Assembly: GCA_002364005.1 (NCBI GenBank)
Contig: DEXG01000009.1
Span: 1 to 18,606, forward strand
DNA length: 18,606 nt
Reading direction: 5' to 3'
From: Phycisphaerales bacterium UBA3190
GTDB taxonomy: Bacteria > Planctomycetota > Phycisphaerae > Phycisphaerales > UBA1924
Part shown: piece after piece, positions 1 to 7,926 of the stretch
Layout of the letters: every line of letters starts with the position of its first letter
Numbering within the stretch: the first letter of the stretch is position 1
Notes under the pieces: model-generated
Told to the model about the DNA's origin: nothing
The model's input: the letters and a program-made list of their open reading frames with translations, nothing else
The model's database searches: none
Position numbers and translations under genes: made by a program

Positions 1-23
1 GTCCCTAGTCCCTAGTCCCTAGT
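1..23. repeat. Tandem heptamer repeat (GTCCCTA)x3
   Basis: Three perfect copies of the 7-base unit GTCCCTA followed by a partial GT. The array starts at the window edge, so the true copy number may be higher. It overlaps the stop codon of the leucyl-tRNA synthetase gene: the TAG stop on the minus strand is contributed by the third repeat unit (19-21). Heptamer arrays of this kind resemble the short tandemly repeated repetitive sequences of cyanobacteria. No function can be assigned from the sequence. Confidence 0.8.
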
Positions 24-2871
24 TTGCCACGATATTCACCAACCGCCCCGGCACCACCACGACCTTCCGAACCGTCTTGCCCTCGATCAGCTCCCTGATC
101 CGTTCGTCGGCCAGTGCCATAGTTTCGAGGGTCTTGGCGTCGGTGTCGGGGGCCGCGTACATCTTGGAGCGCAGCTTGCCCATGACCTGGATCGGGATCT
201 CGATCTCGTCATCGACCAGCATGGCCTCGTCGTAGGTGGGCCAGTCGCTCGTCGCGACGGAATCGTCATGACCGAGCTTGTGCCACAGCTCCTCGCTGAC
301 ATGGGGCGTGAACGGCGAGATCGTCTTCACGAAGCGCTCCATCTGCGACTGCGTCAGCGACTTGGCGACATTGATGAACTCGAACACCGCCGCGATGGCC
401 GTGTTGAAGCTCAGCTTCTCGATGTCCTCGCCCACCTTGGCGATCATCCGGTGCAGCTGCTTCTCCGTCGCGTCGTCGACGGCATCGGCGAACCGCAGCT
501 CGCCCGATTCCTCATCAATGCACAGACGCCAGATCTTCTGCAGCAGACGATACAGCCCCACGATGTCCCGTGTGCTCCACGGCTTGCTCGCCTCCAGCGG
601 GCCCATGTACATCTCATACAACCGGAAGGTGTCTGCGCCGTAATCCTCGATCACCTCATCGGGGTTGATGACATTCTTGAGCGACTTGGACATCTTGGCG
701 ATGATCTTTTCAACGGGTGCACCGGTCGCGACCTCGATATAGCTGGGCTGCTCTTCGCTGCCCCGGTTCTCGACCTCGTCGACGGGCACCAGCGACTTGT
801 CCCCACGCTGATAGGCCATGCTCGTGATCATGCCCTGATGGAACAGCTTGCGGAACGGCTCAGCCGAATGGACGATGCCCAGATCGAACAGGATCATGTG
901 CCAGAACCGGGCGTACAGCAGGTGCAGCACGGCGTGCTCGTTGCCGCCGATGTACAGGTCCACGCCGCCCTCGCCCATCCAGTACGACTCGGCGTCCTCG
1001 CCAATCAGCTTCTCGCTGTTCTTGCTGTCGCAATAGCGCAGGTAGTACCAGCAGCTTCCCGCCCAGCCGGGCATGGTGTTGGTCTCTCGTCGGACTTGCT
1101 CGTCGCGGTGCAGGCCGTGCACCCCCGCCTCACCCGCGGTGGTGTTGATCCAATCCTCCGCCTTGGCCAGCAGCGGCTGAGGCGTGTCGCTCTCGACGGG
1201 CTGGTAATCGGCCAACGGTGGCAATACGACGGGCAATGACTCCTCGCCCACGGCATGGTGATGCCCACGCTCGTCAAAGACGATCGGGAATGGCTCACCC
1301 CAGTAGCGTTGACGGGAGAACAGCCAGTCGCGCAGCTTGTAGTTGACCTTGCTCGCCCCGACCTTCTTCTCGGTCATCCAAGCAATGATCTTCGCCTTGG
1401 CCTCATTGATGTGCAGCCCGTCGAGCATGTCCGAGTTGATCGCGGGCCCGTCGCCCGTGTAGGCCTCGCCATCGAACCCCTCAGGCGGCTGGACCGTGCG
1501 CACAATGGGCAGATCGAACTCGGTCGCAAAGTCCCAGTCGCGCTGGTCCTGCCCGGGCACGGCCATGATCGCACCGGTGCCATAGCCCATCATGACATAA
1601 TCAGCCGTCCAAACCGGTATCTCCTTGCCCGTGACGGGGTTGGTGACATTGATCCCGATCGCGACGCCTGTCTTTTCTTTGTTTTCCTGACGCTCCACAT
1701 CTGAGCGGTTTTTGGCCCACTCGACATAGTTGGTCAGACGCTTAATGTCCACGCCCTCGGGCTCACTCTCGATCGCCATCTCGACGAGCGGGTGCTCGGG
1801 CGCGACGACCATGTAGGTCGCCCCATAAATGGTGTCGGGGCGGGTGGTGAAGATGCGCAGCTTCTCGCCCAGATCCAGCCCGCCGGGCATCAGGATCGGG
1901 AAGTCCACCTCCGCACCCTCGCTGCGACCGATCCACTCGGCCTGCTGGGTCTTGGTCGAGTTGGGCCAGTCGACATCGCTCAGACCATCCAGCAGGCGAT
2001 CGGCATAGGAGGTGATGCGGAACATCCACTGGCGCAATGGTTTGCGGAACACGGGGAAGCCCCCACGCTCGCTCTTGCCGTCGATGACCTCTTCGTTGGC
2101 CAGAGCCGTGCCCAGCTTGGGACACCAGTTGACCGTCTGCTGACTCAGGTAGGCCAGGCGGTACGAATCAACGACCGCCTTGCGCGTCTCCGTGTCCAGC
2201 GTCTCCCAATCACCCGCGTCGGTGCCATCGGGCAGATCACCCGCGCCGGCGTATTCGGCCGCATCGGGGTTCAGCTTCACCTTGCGCGTCCCGTCCACAA
2301 ACTCCTGAATCAGCTCGTTGATCGGCCGGGCCTTGCCCTTGCCCCCGTCGGCCTCGGGATCGAACCAGGAGTGGTAGATCTTGACGAAGATCCACTGCGT
2401 CCATTTGTAGTAGTCGGGGTCGATCGTCCCAAACTCACGCGACCAATCATAACAGAACCCGAACCGCTGGAGCTGGCGCCTGAAGTTATCGATCGCGGTC
2501 TTGGTCGTGATCTCCGGGTGAATCCCGGTCTGGATCGCGTACTGCTCTGCGGGGAGCCCGAAGGCGTCCCACCCCATGGGATGGAGGACATTGAATCCCT
2601 GCATCTTCTTGTAGCGACAGATGATATCGGTAGCCGTGTACCCCTCTGGGTGGCCCACATGGAGCCCCGCCCCGGAGGGATATGGGAACATGTCGAGTGC
2701 GTAGTACTTCGGCCTGGAAGCATCGAACCCCGGCTCACCCGGGTTGGGCTGCTGGTATGTCCCCTGCTCAGCCCACCACTGTTGCCATCGGGTCTCAATC
2801 TGACCCGCCATCTGGGCGTTATAGCGGTGCTTTGGCTGCCGATCGCTGGATTGGGCTTTGGTTTGGGTCAT
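19..2871 (-). CDS. leuS: Leucyl-tRNA synthetase (class Ia)
   Basis: Charges tRNA-Leu with leucine in the cytoplasm and edits mischarged products. Counting from the chosen start (950 residues), the HIGH-type motif HVGH is at 71-74 and KMSKS at 726-730. The CP1 editing domain shows TTRPDT (342-347) and GTGAIMAVPGQDQRD (431-445). Usual bacterial enzymes have GHDQRD there; the His is Gln here, but both Asp and the Arg remain. The region after VNWCPKLGTALANEEVIDG lacks the zinc-finger cysteines seen in E. coli. An insertion of roughly 60 residues (about 170-232) precedes VNWCP. The frame stays open upstream to 2961, giving 980 residues. I prefer the ATG at 2869-2871 because a TACACT box lies 8 bases before it, and the extra 30 residues are low-complexity and family-atypical. 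The gene is divergent from the glycosyltransferase gene. Confidence 0.96.
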   Translation of the reverse strand: MTQTKAQSSDRQPKHRYNAQMAGQIETRWQQWWAEQGTYQQPNPGEPGFDASRPKYYALDMFPYPSGAGLHVGHPEGYTATDIICRYKKMQGFNVLHPMGWDAFGLPAEQYAIQTGIHPEITTKTAIDNFRRQLQRFGFCYDWSREFGTIDPDYYKWTQWIFVKIYHSWFDPEADGGKGKARPINELIQEFVDGTRKVKLNPDAAEYAGAGDLPDGTDAGDWETLDTETRKAVVDSYRLAYLSQQTVNWCPKLGTALANEEVIDGKSERGGFPVFRKPLRQWMFRITSYADRLLDGLSDVDWPNSTKTQQAEWIGRSEGAEVDFPILMPGGLDLGEKLRIFTTRPDTIYGATYMVVAPEHPLVEMAIESEPEGVDIKRLTNYVEWAKNRSDVERQENKEKTGVAIGINVTNPVTGKEIPVWTADYVMMGYGTGAIMAVPGQDQRDWDFATEFDLPIVRTVQPPEGFDGEAYTGDGPAINSDMLDGLHINEAKAKIIAWMTEKKVGASKVNYKLRDWLFSRQRYWGEPFPIVFDERGHHHAVGEESLPVVLPPLADYQPVESDTPQPLLAKAEDWINTTAGEAGVHGLHRDEQVRRETNTMPGWAGSCWYYLRYCDSKNSEKLIGEDAESYWMGEGGVDLYIGGNEHAVLHLLYARFWHMILFDLGIVHSAEPFRKLFHQGMITSMAYQRGDKSLVPVDEVENRGSEEQPSYIEVATGAPVEKIIAKMSKSLKNVINPDEVIEDYGADTFRLYEMYMGPLEASKPWSTRDIVGLYRLLQKIWRLCIDEESGELRFADAVDDATEKQLHRMIAKVGEDIEKLSFNTAIAAVFEFINVAKSLTQSQMERFVKTISPFTPHVSEELWHKLGHDDSVATSDWPTYDEAMLVDDEIEIPIQVMGKLRSKMYAAPDTDAKTLETMALADERIRELIEGKTVRKVVVVPGRLVNIVAN

Positions 2872-2879
2872 GACCGATG

Positions 2880-2885
2880 AGTGTA
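2880..2885 (-). promoter_or_regulatory. Candidate -10 box for leuS
   Basis: On the minus strand TACACT is followed by 8 bases and then the ATG at 2869-2871. The arrangement matches the box-then-start pattern of other genes in this window and would give an almost leaderless mRNA. No convincing -35 element is visible. If the gene instead starts at 2961, this box lies inside the coding region and is meaningless. Confidence 0.35.
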
Positions 2886-2981
2886 GGGAGTTGGATGGTG
2901 GGTCGTGTTCCGGGCGAGACTGGATAGCCCCCTGTTTTTGGTCGTTCTCCATTCCGAACATGGACCCCGCGGGGATCGAGT

Positions 2982-2987
2982 AGAGGG
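2982..2987 (+). promoter_or_regulatory. Ribosome binding site deciding a TTG start
   Basis: AGAGGG lies 7 bases upstream of TTG at 2995-2997. It is the best Shine-Dalgarno match near the 5' end of the glycosyltransferase frame. It argues against both the upstream GTG at 2905, which would overlap leuS if that gene starts at 2961, and the internal ATG at 3058. Confidence 0.6.
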
Positions 2988-2994
2988 TACACGA

Positions 2995-4080
2995 TTGACG
3001 AACATACTGCTTTTATCACGCAATCAGGTGTATGGGACGACGGATGGGCAGCTGATCATGCCGTTCTCCATGTTCCGCGATCAACTCCTCGGTCGCGATA
3101 TCCGCGTCACCAATGTTCCTACCCAATCCCCGGAAGATCGTACCAACGCGATCCGATCCGCGTTCGAATCGACAACGCCACCGGATATCCTGATCACGAT
3201 CCCCCACTGGTCTGAGCCCGCCGACGAACTCAGCTCATGGTTTGAACGCACCCGCCAGGAAACCAGCCCGGCGAAGCACATGCTGCTCGATTTCTATGAC
3301 CAGACAAGCTCGCCACACTTCGGGGTCCTCCCGTACATCGACCTATACATCAAAAGCAAAGCCCTCCGCGATCGCTCGCTCTACCAACAGGATTATCAGG
3401 GCGGGTTCATCTATGCCGACTTTGTTGCACAACAGTGGGGGTTCGATCTCGAAGATTGGCACTTCGGGTCCAAGCCCGATCCGTCGCACGCTCACAAGAT
3501 CGTCGCGGGGTGGAACTTTGGATTGACTTCCCGATACCACAAGATGATCCGCGCATCCAAGCGTTTCCCGATCCCGTGGAAGCACCGCCCGATCGGACTG
3601 CACTTCCGCGTCGGCACCATCAACCGGACAGACAAAGACATGGAGTGGTATCAGTACTCACGGAATAAGGCCGCGGAGTTCGCAGACCCCTTGCGTGAGT
3701 CGATCAAGTTCAGCGGCAACGAGCGCGTGAGCCCCAAACGCTATTACGCCGAACTCTTCATGAGCAGGTTCGTCTACTCCCCGTTCGGATGGGGCGAGGT
3801 CTGCTACCGCGATTTCGAAGCCGTCGCTGCGGGCGCAACACTCATCAAACCCGACATGTCTCATGTCGAGACATTCCCCAACATCTACCGCGCCAACGAA
3901 ACTTACCTCCCCGTCTCATGGGATATGCAAGATCTTGTAGAACGATCACGCGAGCTCTTCGACGACCCCGATCGAGCGATTGCGATGCGCAAAGCCGCCC
4001 GCGACACCCTTGACCAGGCATTCAGAGGCACAAGATTTGTCGAAATCATAGAGGAATGCATCCGTCGCGTCATGCGTTGA
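2995..4080 (+). CDS. Glycosyltransferase, exostosin/GT1-like
   Basis: Predicted 361-residue soluble protein that probably transfers a sugar from an activated donor during glycan or surface-polysaccharide synthesis; donor and acceptor are unknown. The C-terminal third has the donor-side signature of exostosin and group-1 glycosyltransferases: SPFGWGEVCYRDFEA at about 262-276, then LIKPDMSHVETFP at about 283-295, with a conserved acidic residue and an AGA turn between them. The N-terminus (LTNILLLSRNQVYG) looks like the first strand of a Rossmann-like fold, supporting the TTG start, which has AGAGGG 7 bases upstream. No signal peptide or membrane segment is seen. The next two plus-strand genes, an FkbM methyltransferase and an exostosin-family gene, support a shared role in glycan decoration. 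The exact family is inferred from motifs only. Confidence 0.8.
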   Translation: MTNILLLSRNQVYGTTDGQLIMPFSMFRDQLLGRDIRVTNVPTQSPEDRTNAIRSAFESTTPPDILITIPHWSEPADELSSWFERTRQETSPAKHMLLDFYDQTSSPHFGVLPYIDLYIKSKALRDRSLYQQDYQGGFIYADFVAQQWGFDLEDWHFGSKPDPSHAHKIVAGWNFGLTSRYHKMIRASKRFPIPWKHRPIGLHFRVGTINRTDKDMEWYQYSRNKAAEFADPLRESIKFSGNERVSPKRYYAELFMSRFVYSPFGWGEVCYRDFEAVAAGATLIKPDMSHVETFPNIYRANETYLPVSWDMQDLVERSRELFDDPDRAIAMRKAARDTLDQAFRGTRFVEIIEECIRRVMR

Positions 4081-4123
4081 CCCACCGGACGCCCTGAGAT
4101 CCCAAGTCGGCGATTCAGTCTCA

Positions 4124-4135
4124 TTTTTCGAAAAA
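4124..4135. other. 12-base perfect palindrome between glycosyltransferase and FkbM genes
   Basis: TTTTTCGAAAAA is a perfect palindrome just upstream of the proposed -35 element of the FkbM gene. It could be an operator, or an A/T-rich UP-like element. It is too short and lacks the GC stem needed for an intrinsic terminator. Nothing else is recognised in the 96-base gap. Confidence 0.35.
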
Positions 4136-4139
4136 CACA

Positions 4140-4167
4140 TTGCGTCTACTGGCAGACCAAGTACAAT
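4140..4167 (+). promoter_or_regulatory. Sigma-70-type promoter for the FkbM gene
   Basis: TTGCGT (4140-4145), a 16-base spacer and TACAAT (4162-4167). The TACAAT box ends 9 bases before the ATG at 4177, so transcription would begin within about 3 bases of the start codon. No Shine-Dalgarno sequence is present between the box and the ATG, which fits a leaderless or near-leaderless message. Confidence 0.55.
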
Positions 4168-4176
4168 ACCACGCCG

Positions 4177-4917
4177 ATGAAATCATTTAAATCAAATATT
4201 AAATCCACACTTGAGTCAATGGGCATCTACATTCGCTTCCGATCCAATATGCCAATTGGCTTCGATTGGATGACCGATCTTAAGAACCACACGGACATCA
4301 TGGCGTTCCGCACGATCTTCGACATCGGCGCGAATGTTGGCCAGACAAGCCTTCCTCTGCTCCGCGTTTTCGAGCAGGCGGATATCCATTCGTTCGAGCC
4401 CACTCGGCACGCCTACGAAATTCTGGCCCATCGCGCTCAACAGCACGAGAGACTGCACAGCCACAACATCGCCTTCGGAGATCAACGGGGATCGCTGACC
4501 ATACCGGTTGTCGACGCATCTCTCACAAACACGCTCAGGCCCGATCATGAGCAGCGTACGCAGGACGCTCACATGGAAAACGTGAGCGTAAACACAGTTG
4601 ATGATTTCTGCAATGAGCAGAGCATCGAACGTATCGACGTGCTCAAATGCGACACAGAAGGGTATGATGTTCCGATCCTGCACGGGGCGAAGCGGATGCT
4701 CAAGTCAAGCCTGATCAGTTCACTCATCATTGAGACGAGCTTCGATGAGAAGAACAAGCTCCAGTCAAACTTCTTTGAGGTTCACGAACTCCTCACCAGT
4801 TACGGCTATGTCTGTGCTGGGGTGTACAGCCAGCCATACCTGATGCGACGTTCATCACACGGCTCGTTCTGTGATTCGCTCTTTATCGTGCCTGATCTGC
4901 TGAGGTACCAGCCGTGA
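4177..4917 (+). CDS. FkbM family methyltransferase
   Basis: A 246-residue SAM-dependent methyltransferase, probably O-methylating a sugar or glycan. SAM-binding motif I is FDIGANVGQ (48-56), followed by the acidic FEP (73-75). The FkbM signatures VNTVDDF (138-144) and KCDTEGYD (157-164) are intact, as is ILHGA at 167-171. Length is typical of the family. The ATG has no Shine-Dalgarno, but TACAAT ends 9 bases upstream, so initiation is probably near-leaderless. The stop TGA overlaps the GTG start of the next gene (GTGA at 4914-4917), indicating translational coupling. The first 60 bases are strikingly A/T-rich compared with leuS and the aldolase gene, consistent with acquired polysaccharide genes. 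The substrate cannot be deduced. Confidence 0.9.
   Translation: MKSFKSNIKSTLESMGIYIRFRSNMPIGFDWMTDLKNHTDIMAFRTIFDIGANVGQTSLPLLRVFEQADIHSFEPTRHAYEILAHRAQQHERLHSHNIAFGDQRGSLTIPVVDASLTNTLRPDHEQRTQDAHMENVSVNTVDDFCNEQSIERIDVLKCDTEGYDVPILHGAKRMLKSSLISSLIIETSFDEKNKLQSNFFEVHELLTSYGYVCAGVYSQPYLMRRSSHGSFCDSLFIVPDLLRYQP
4902..4905 (+). promoter_or_regulatory. Ribosome binding site inside the FkbM gene
   Basis: GAGG (within TGAGGT) lies 8 bases upstream of the GTG start at 4914. It supports GTG as the start of the exostosin-family gene and coupling to FkbM translation. The next in-frame ATG (4977) has no comparable site. Confidence 0.6.
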
Positions 4918-5939
4918 TCACCAAGGTGCACATCGAGTCTACCAATGAATCCCGCCAGATCAACAGCGCCGGCGGCATGAACGCACACGAGTACCTGTAT
5001 CAGGCAATTCTGCGATCGAGTAATGACCACATCACGATTACCGACAATCCTTCCGATGCCAGCCTGATCATCTTTGCCGAATCACATAAAGACCCAAGGC
5101 CCGGACAACCGGACGCCTCGACTCGGGTTCGCCGACATCCGATCTATCGTCAGTTTACTTCAAAGTGTATTATCCACAACGGAGCTGACCGGCCTAACCC
5201 TGTAGTCCCCGGGCTCTACCCCTCTATCCCGCGCAAATGGGCGAAGCGGCTTTGCTGTCTAGGTGCCCCTTATCTCGCACACTTGAACCCGTATATTGAC
5301 CAAGCACTTCCAGATGATTGAGAGCCCGAACTTACTGCGGGGTTCATGGGAAGCTGTGCCCGTAAGCCGTTACGCAAATTGCTACTTACATTATCCGCAG
5401 GCCAGGGCTGGGAGAACATCGAGTTTCAGGATACAACGGATCAGTTCGTGGGTTCATTGCGCAGACAAGACATGGAAGGTCACGCAGAGCTGAAGAAACT
5501 GTTCGTTGAGCAAATCCTGAACTCCCGCTTCGTGCTCTGCCCTGCCGGGGCTGGGCCATCAAGCTATCGCCTCTATGAAGCAATGCGGTGCGGCCGATCA
5601 CCGGTGATCATCAGCGAATGCTGGACACCACCCCAAGGTCCTTCGTGGGAATCCTTCGCGATCATGGTGCACCCCTCACGTGCCCGCGAACTGCCGAAGA
5701 TCCTCAACGCTGCCGAGGGTCGTTGGAAGGAACTCGGCATCAACGCACGTACCGAATGGGAACGTCATTACCATCCTGATGTCTTAGGGCGTGAACTCGT
5801 TCAACTCGCTATGCGTGTACTGGATTTGCAACCGTATGAAAATACAATGAGACGAATCGCAGCACGCGGCTTCACTGCGGGCCAGCCATTCTCTGTCAAA
5901 ATCTGCACTAAATTGCAACGCCGTTTTTCACGTGGTTGA
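4914..5939 (+). pseudogene. Exostosin-family glycosyltransferase interrupted by one in-frame TGA
   Basis: Two open segments, 4914-5321 and 5322-5939, lie in the same frame and are separated only by TGA at 5319-5321 (codon 136 of 342). Together they give a full-length exostosin-like glycosyltransferase. The first segment has RRHPIYRQF, KCIIHNGADRPNP and PGLYPSIPRKW. After the stop, the frame continues with EPELTAGFMGS and then carries the donor-site half: FVLCPAGAGPSSYRLYEAMRCG followed by SPVIISECWTPPQGPSWESF. Family members carry a 'fsFvGS'-like strand just where FMGS sits, so nothing appears deleted. A CGA-to-TGA transition replacing Arg is the simplest explanation. Alternatives are a sequencing error, readthrough, or reinitiation at ATG 5346, which has a GGGG only 3 bases upstream. 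The GTG start is coupled to the FkbM stop and has GAGG 8 bases upstream. Confidence 0.75.
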
Positions 5940-5952
5940 CCAACCGATATCT

Positions 5953-5958
5953 TAAACT
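5953..5958 (+). promoter_or_regulatory. Candidate -10 box for the SRAP gene
   Basis: TAAACT followed by 8 bases and then ATG 5967. The spacing resembles the leaderless-type arrangement seen elsewhere in the window. No convincing -35 element is present, and the box is a modest match, so this remains tentative. Confidence 0.3.
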
Positions 5959-5966
5959 ACGCATGC

Positions 5967-6725
5967 ATGTGCGGCCGCTTCCCCCAAGTCTTCGACGCCC
6001 ACGCCCTCGAGCGGCTCCGTGATCTCCTGATCGGGGCCGCCTATTTCGATGACGAGATGATCAACGCCCTGGCGGATCATCACCCCCGCAGCTACAACAT
6101 CGCCCCCACCCAGCACGCCGCGATCATCCATCCCGATCACGATCGCCGCCGCCTGCGCACCGGCCTGGCCCACTTCGGCCTCATCCCCAGCTGGGCCAAG
6201 GAACGCTCGATCAGCGCCAAGATGATCAACGCTCGCAGCGAGACCATCTGGGAGAAGCCCGCGTTCCGAGGCTTGATCGGTTCTCGGCGTGCCCTGCTCC
6301 CCATCAACGGCTTCTACGAGTGGCAGGCGATCCCAAGCCAGCCGGGACAGAAAAGGACCAAGCAGCCCTGGTACATCACCCGAGCCGACGAATCGCCCAT
6401 ACTCCTGGCCTGCGTCTGGGACACCTGGCTCGACCCTGCATATGACCTGAGCCCGGTCGATTCGTTCTCGATCATCACGACCGATGCCAACAAGCAGCTG
6501 AGCGACAAGCACCACCGCATGCCGGTGATCCTGGAGCCCGAATCGCTCGATGCGTGGTTCGATCGCCAATCCGAGCCCCGAGCTGTGCGGGACCTGCTCC
6601 GACCCGCCCCCGAGGGCCTGCTGGCGATGCACCGCGTATCGAGCCGGGTCAACAGCCCCGCCAATGACGATGCCCAGCTCACCGCCCCCGATTCAGACGC
6701 CGGCCCCGCCACGCTCTGGGGGTGA
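5967..6725 (+). CDS. SRAP domain protein (HMCES/YedK type)
   Basis: Predicted to form a thiazolidine DNA-protein crosslink with abasic sites in single-stranded DNA, shielding them during replication. All the family's hallmark residues are visible in the 252-residue product. Cys2 follows the initiator Met (MCGRF) and becomes the N-terminal nucleophile once Met is removed. YNIAPTQ (43-49) and NARSE (88-92) are present, as are the catalytic Glu in GFYEW (115-119) and the His in HHRMP (182-186). The start is fixed by the need for Met-Cys; an earlier ATG at 5963 is out of frame. The protein is about 30 residues longer than E. coli YedK, mostly as a C-terminal Ala/Pro/Asp-rich tail. It stands 27 bases after the broken exostosin gene and 85 bases before the aldolase gene. 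No functional link to either is evident. Confidence 0.95.
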   Translation: MCGRFPQVFDAHALERLRDLLIGAAYFDDEMINALADHHPRSYNIAPTQHAAIIHPDHDRRRLRTGLAHFGLIPSWAKERSISAKMINARSETIWEKPAFRGLIGSRRALLPINGFYEWQAIPSQPGQKRTKQPWYITRADESPILLACVWDTWLDPAYDLSPVDSFSIITTDANKQLSDKHHRMPVILEPESLDAWFDRQSEPRAVRDLLRPAPEGLLAMHRVSSRVNSPANDDAQLTAPDSDAGPATLWG

Positions 6726-6746
6726 GCGGCTACCATAGACTCCACC

Positions 6747-6787
6747 CCCGACACACCGGTGCCGGGATTGAGCAAGAACTTTCTCAA
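6747..6787 (+). promoter_or_regulatory. Two hairpins in the aldolase leader
   Basis: In the 85-base gap before the aldolase gene, CCCG-A-CAC (6747-6754) pairs with GTG-C-CGGG (6759-6766) around an ACCG loop. TTGAG (6768-6772) then pairs with CTCAA (6783-6787), with a few extra inner A-T pairs. The structures end 11 bases before the AGGA ribosome binding site (6799-6802). They could be an untranslated-leader element or the remnant of a terminator after the SRAP gene, although no T-run follows the first hairpin. No known riboswitch is recognised. Confidence 0.3.
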
Positions 6788-6810
6788 CCGATTTTCGCAG
6801 GAAAACCACC

Positions 6811-7905
<1,095 letters not shown>

Positions 7906-7926
7906 TCTGAATCACAACCGAAACTG

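Noticed and set aside
268..2880. Long plus-strand open frames opposite leuS
   Set aside because: They are antisense shadows produced by GC-biased codons; their translations are Leu/Arg/Val-rich, with no recognisable family motifs, while the minus frame carries all leuS motifs.
2905..2994. Glycosyltransferase starting at GTG 2905
   Set aside because: The extra 30 residues have no family-like features, would overlap leuS if that gene starts at 2961, and the start lacks a ribosome binding site. TTG 2995 has AGAGGG 7 bases upstream.
5319..5321. TGA read as tryptophan (alternative genetic code)
   Set aside because: Several intact genes in the window end in TGA, for example at 4078-4080 and 4915-4917, and tryptophan is encoded by TGG throughout.
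5319..5345. Selenocysteine insertion at the in-frame TGA
   Set aside because: Only a weak 4-base stem (CCCG/CGGG) follows, no selenocysteine site is known in this family, and the residue is not at a catalytic position.
5296..5493. A frameshift as the cause of the broken exostosin gene
   Set aside because: The offset between the two halves (4914 and 5346) is a multiple of three, and the codons from 5322 on continue the family sequence. Only the TGA interrupts the frame, so no shift is needed.
3016..5601. Minus-strand open frames within the glycosyltransferase and FkbM genes
   Set aside because: Short, without ribosome binding sites or motifs; the plus-strand frames have recognisable domains.
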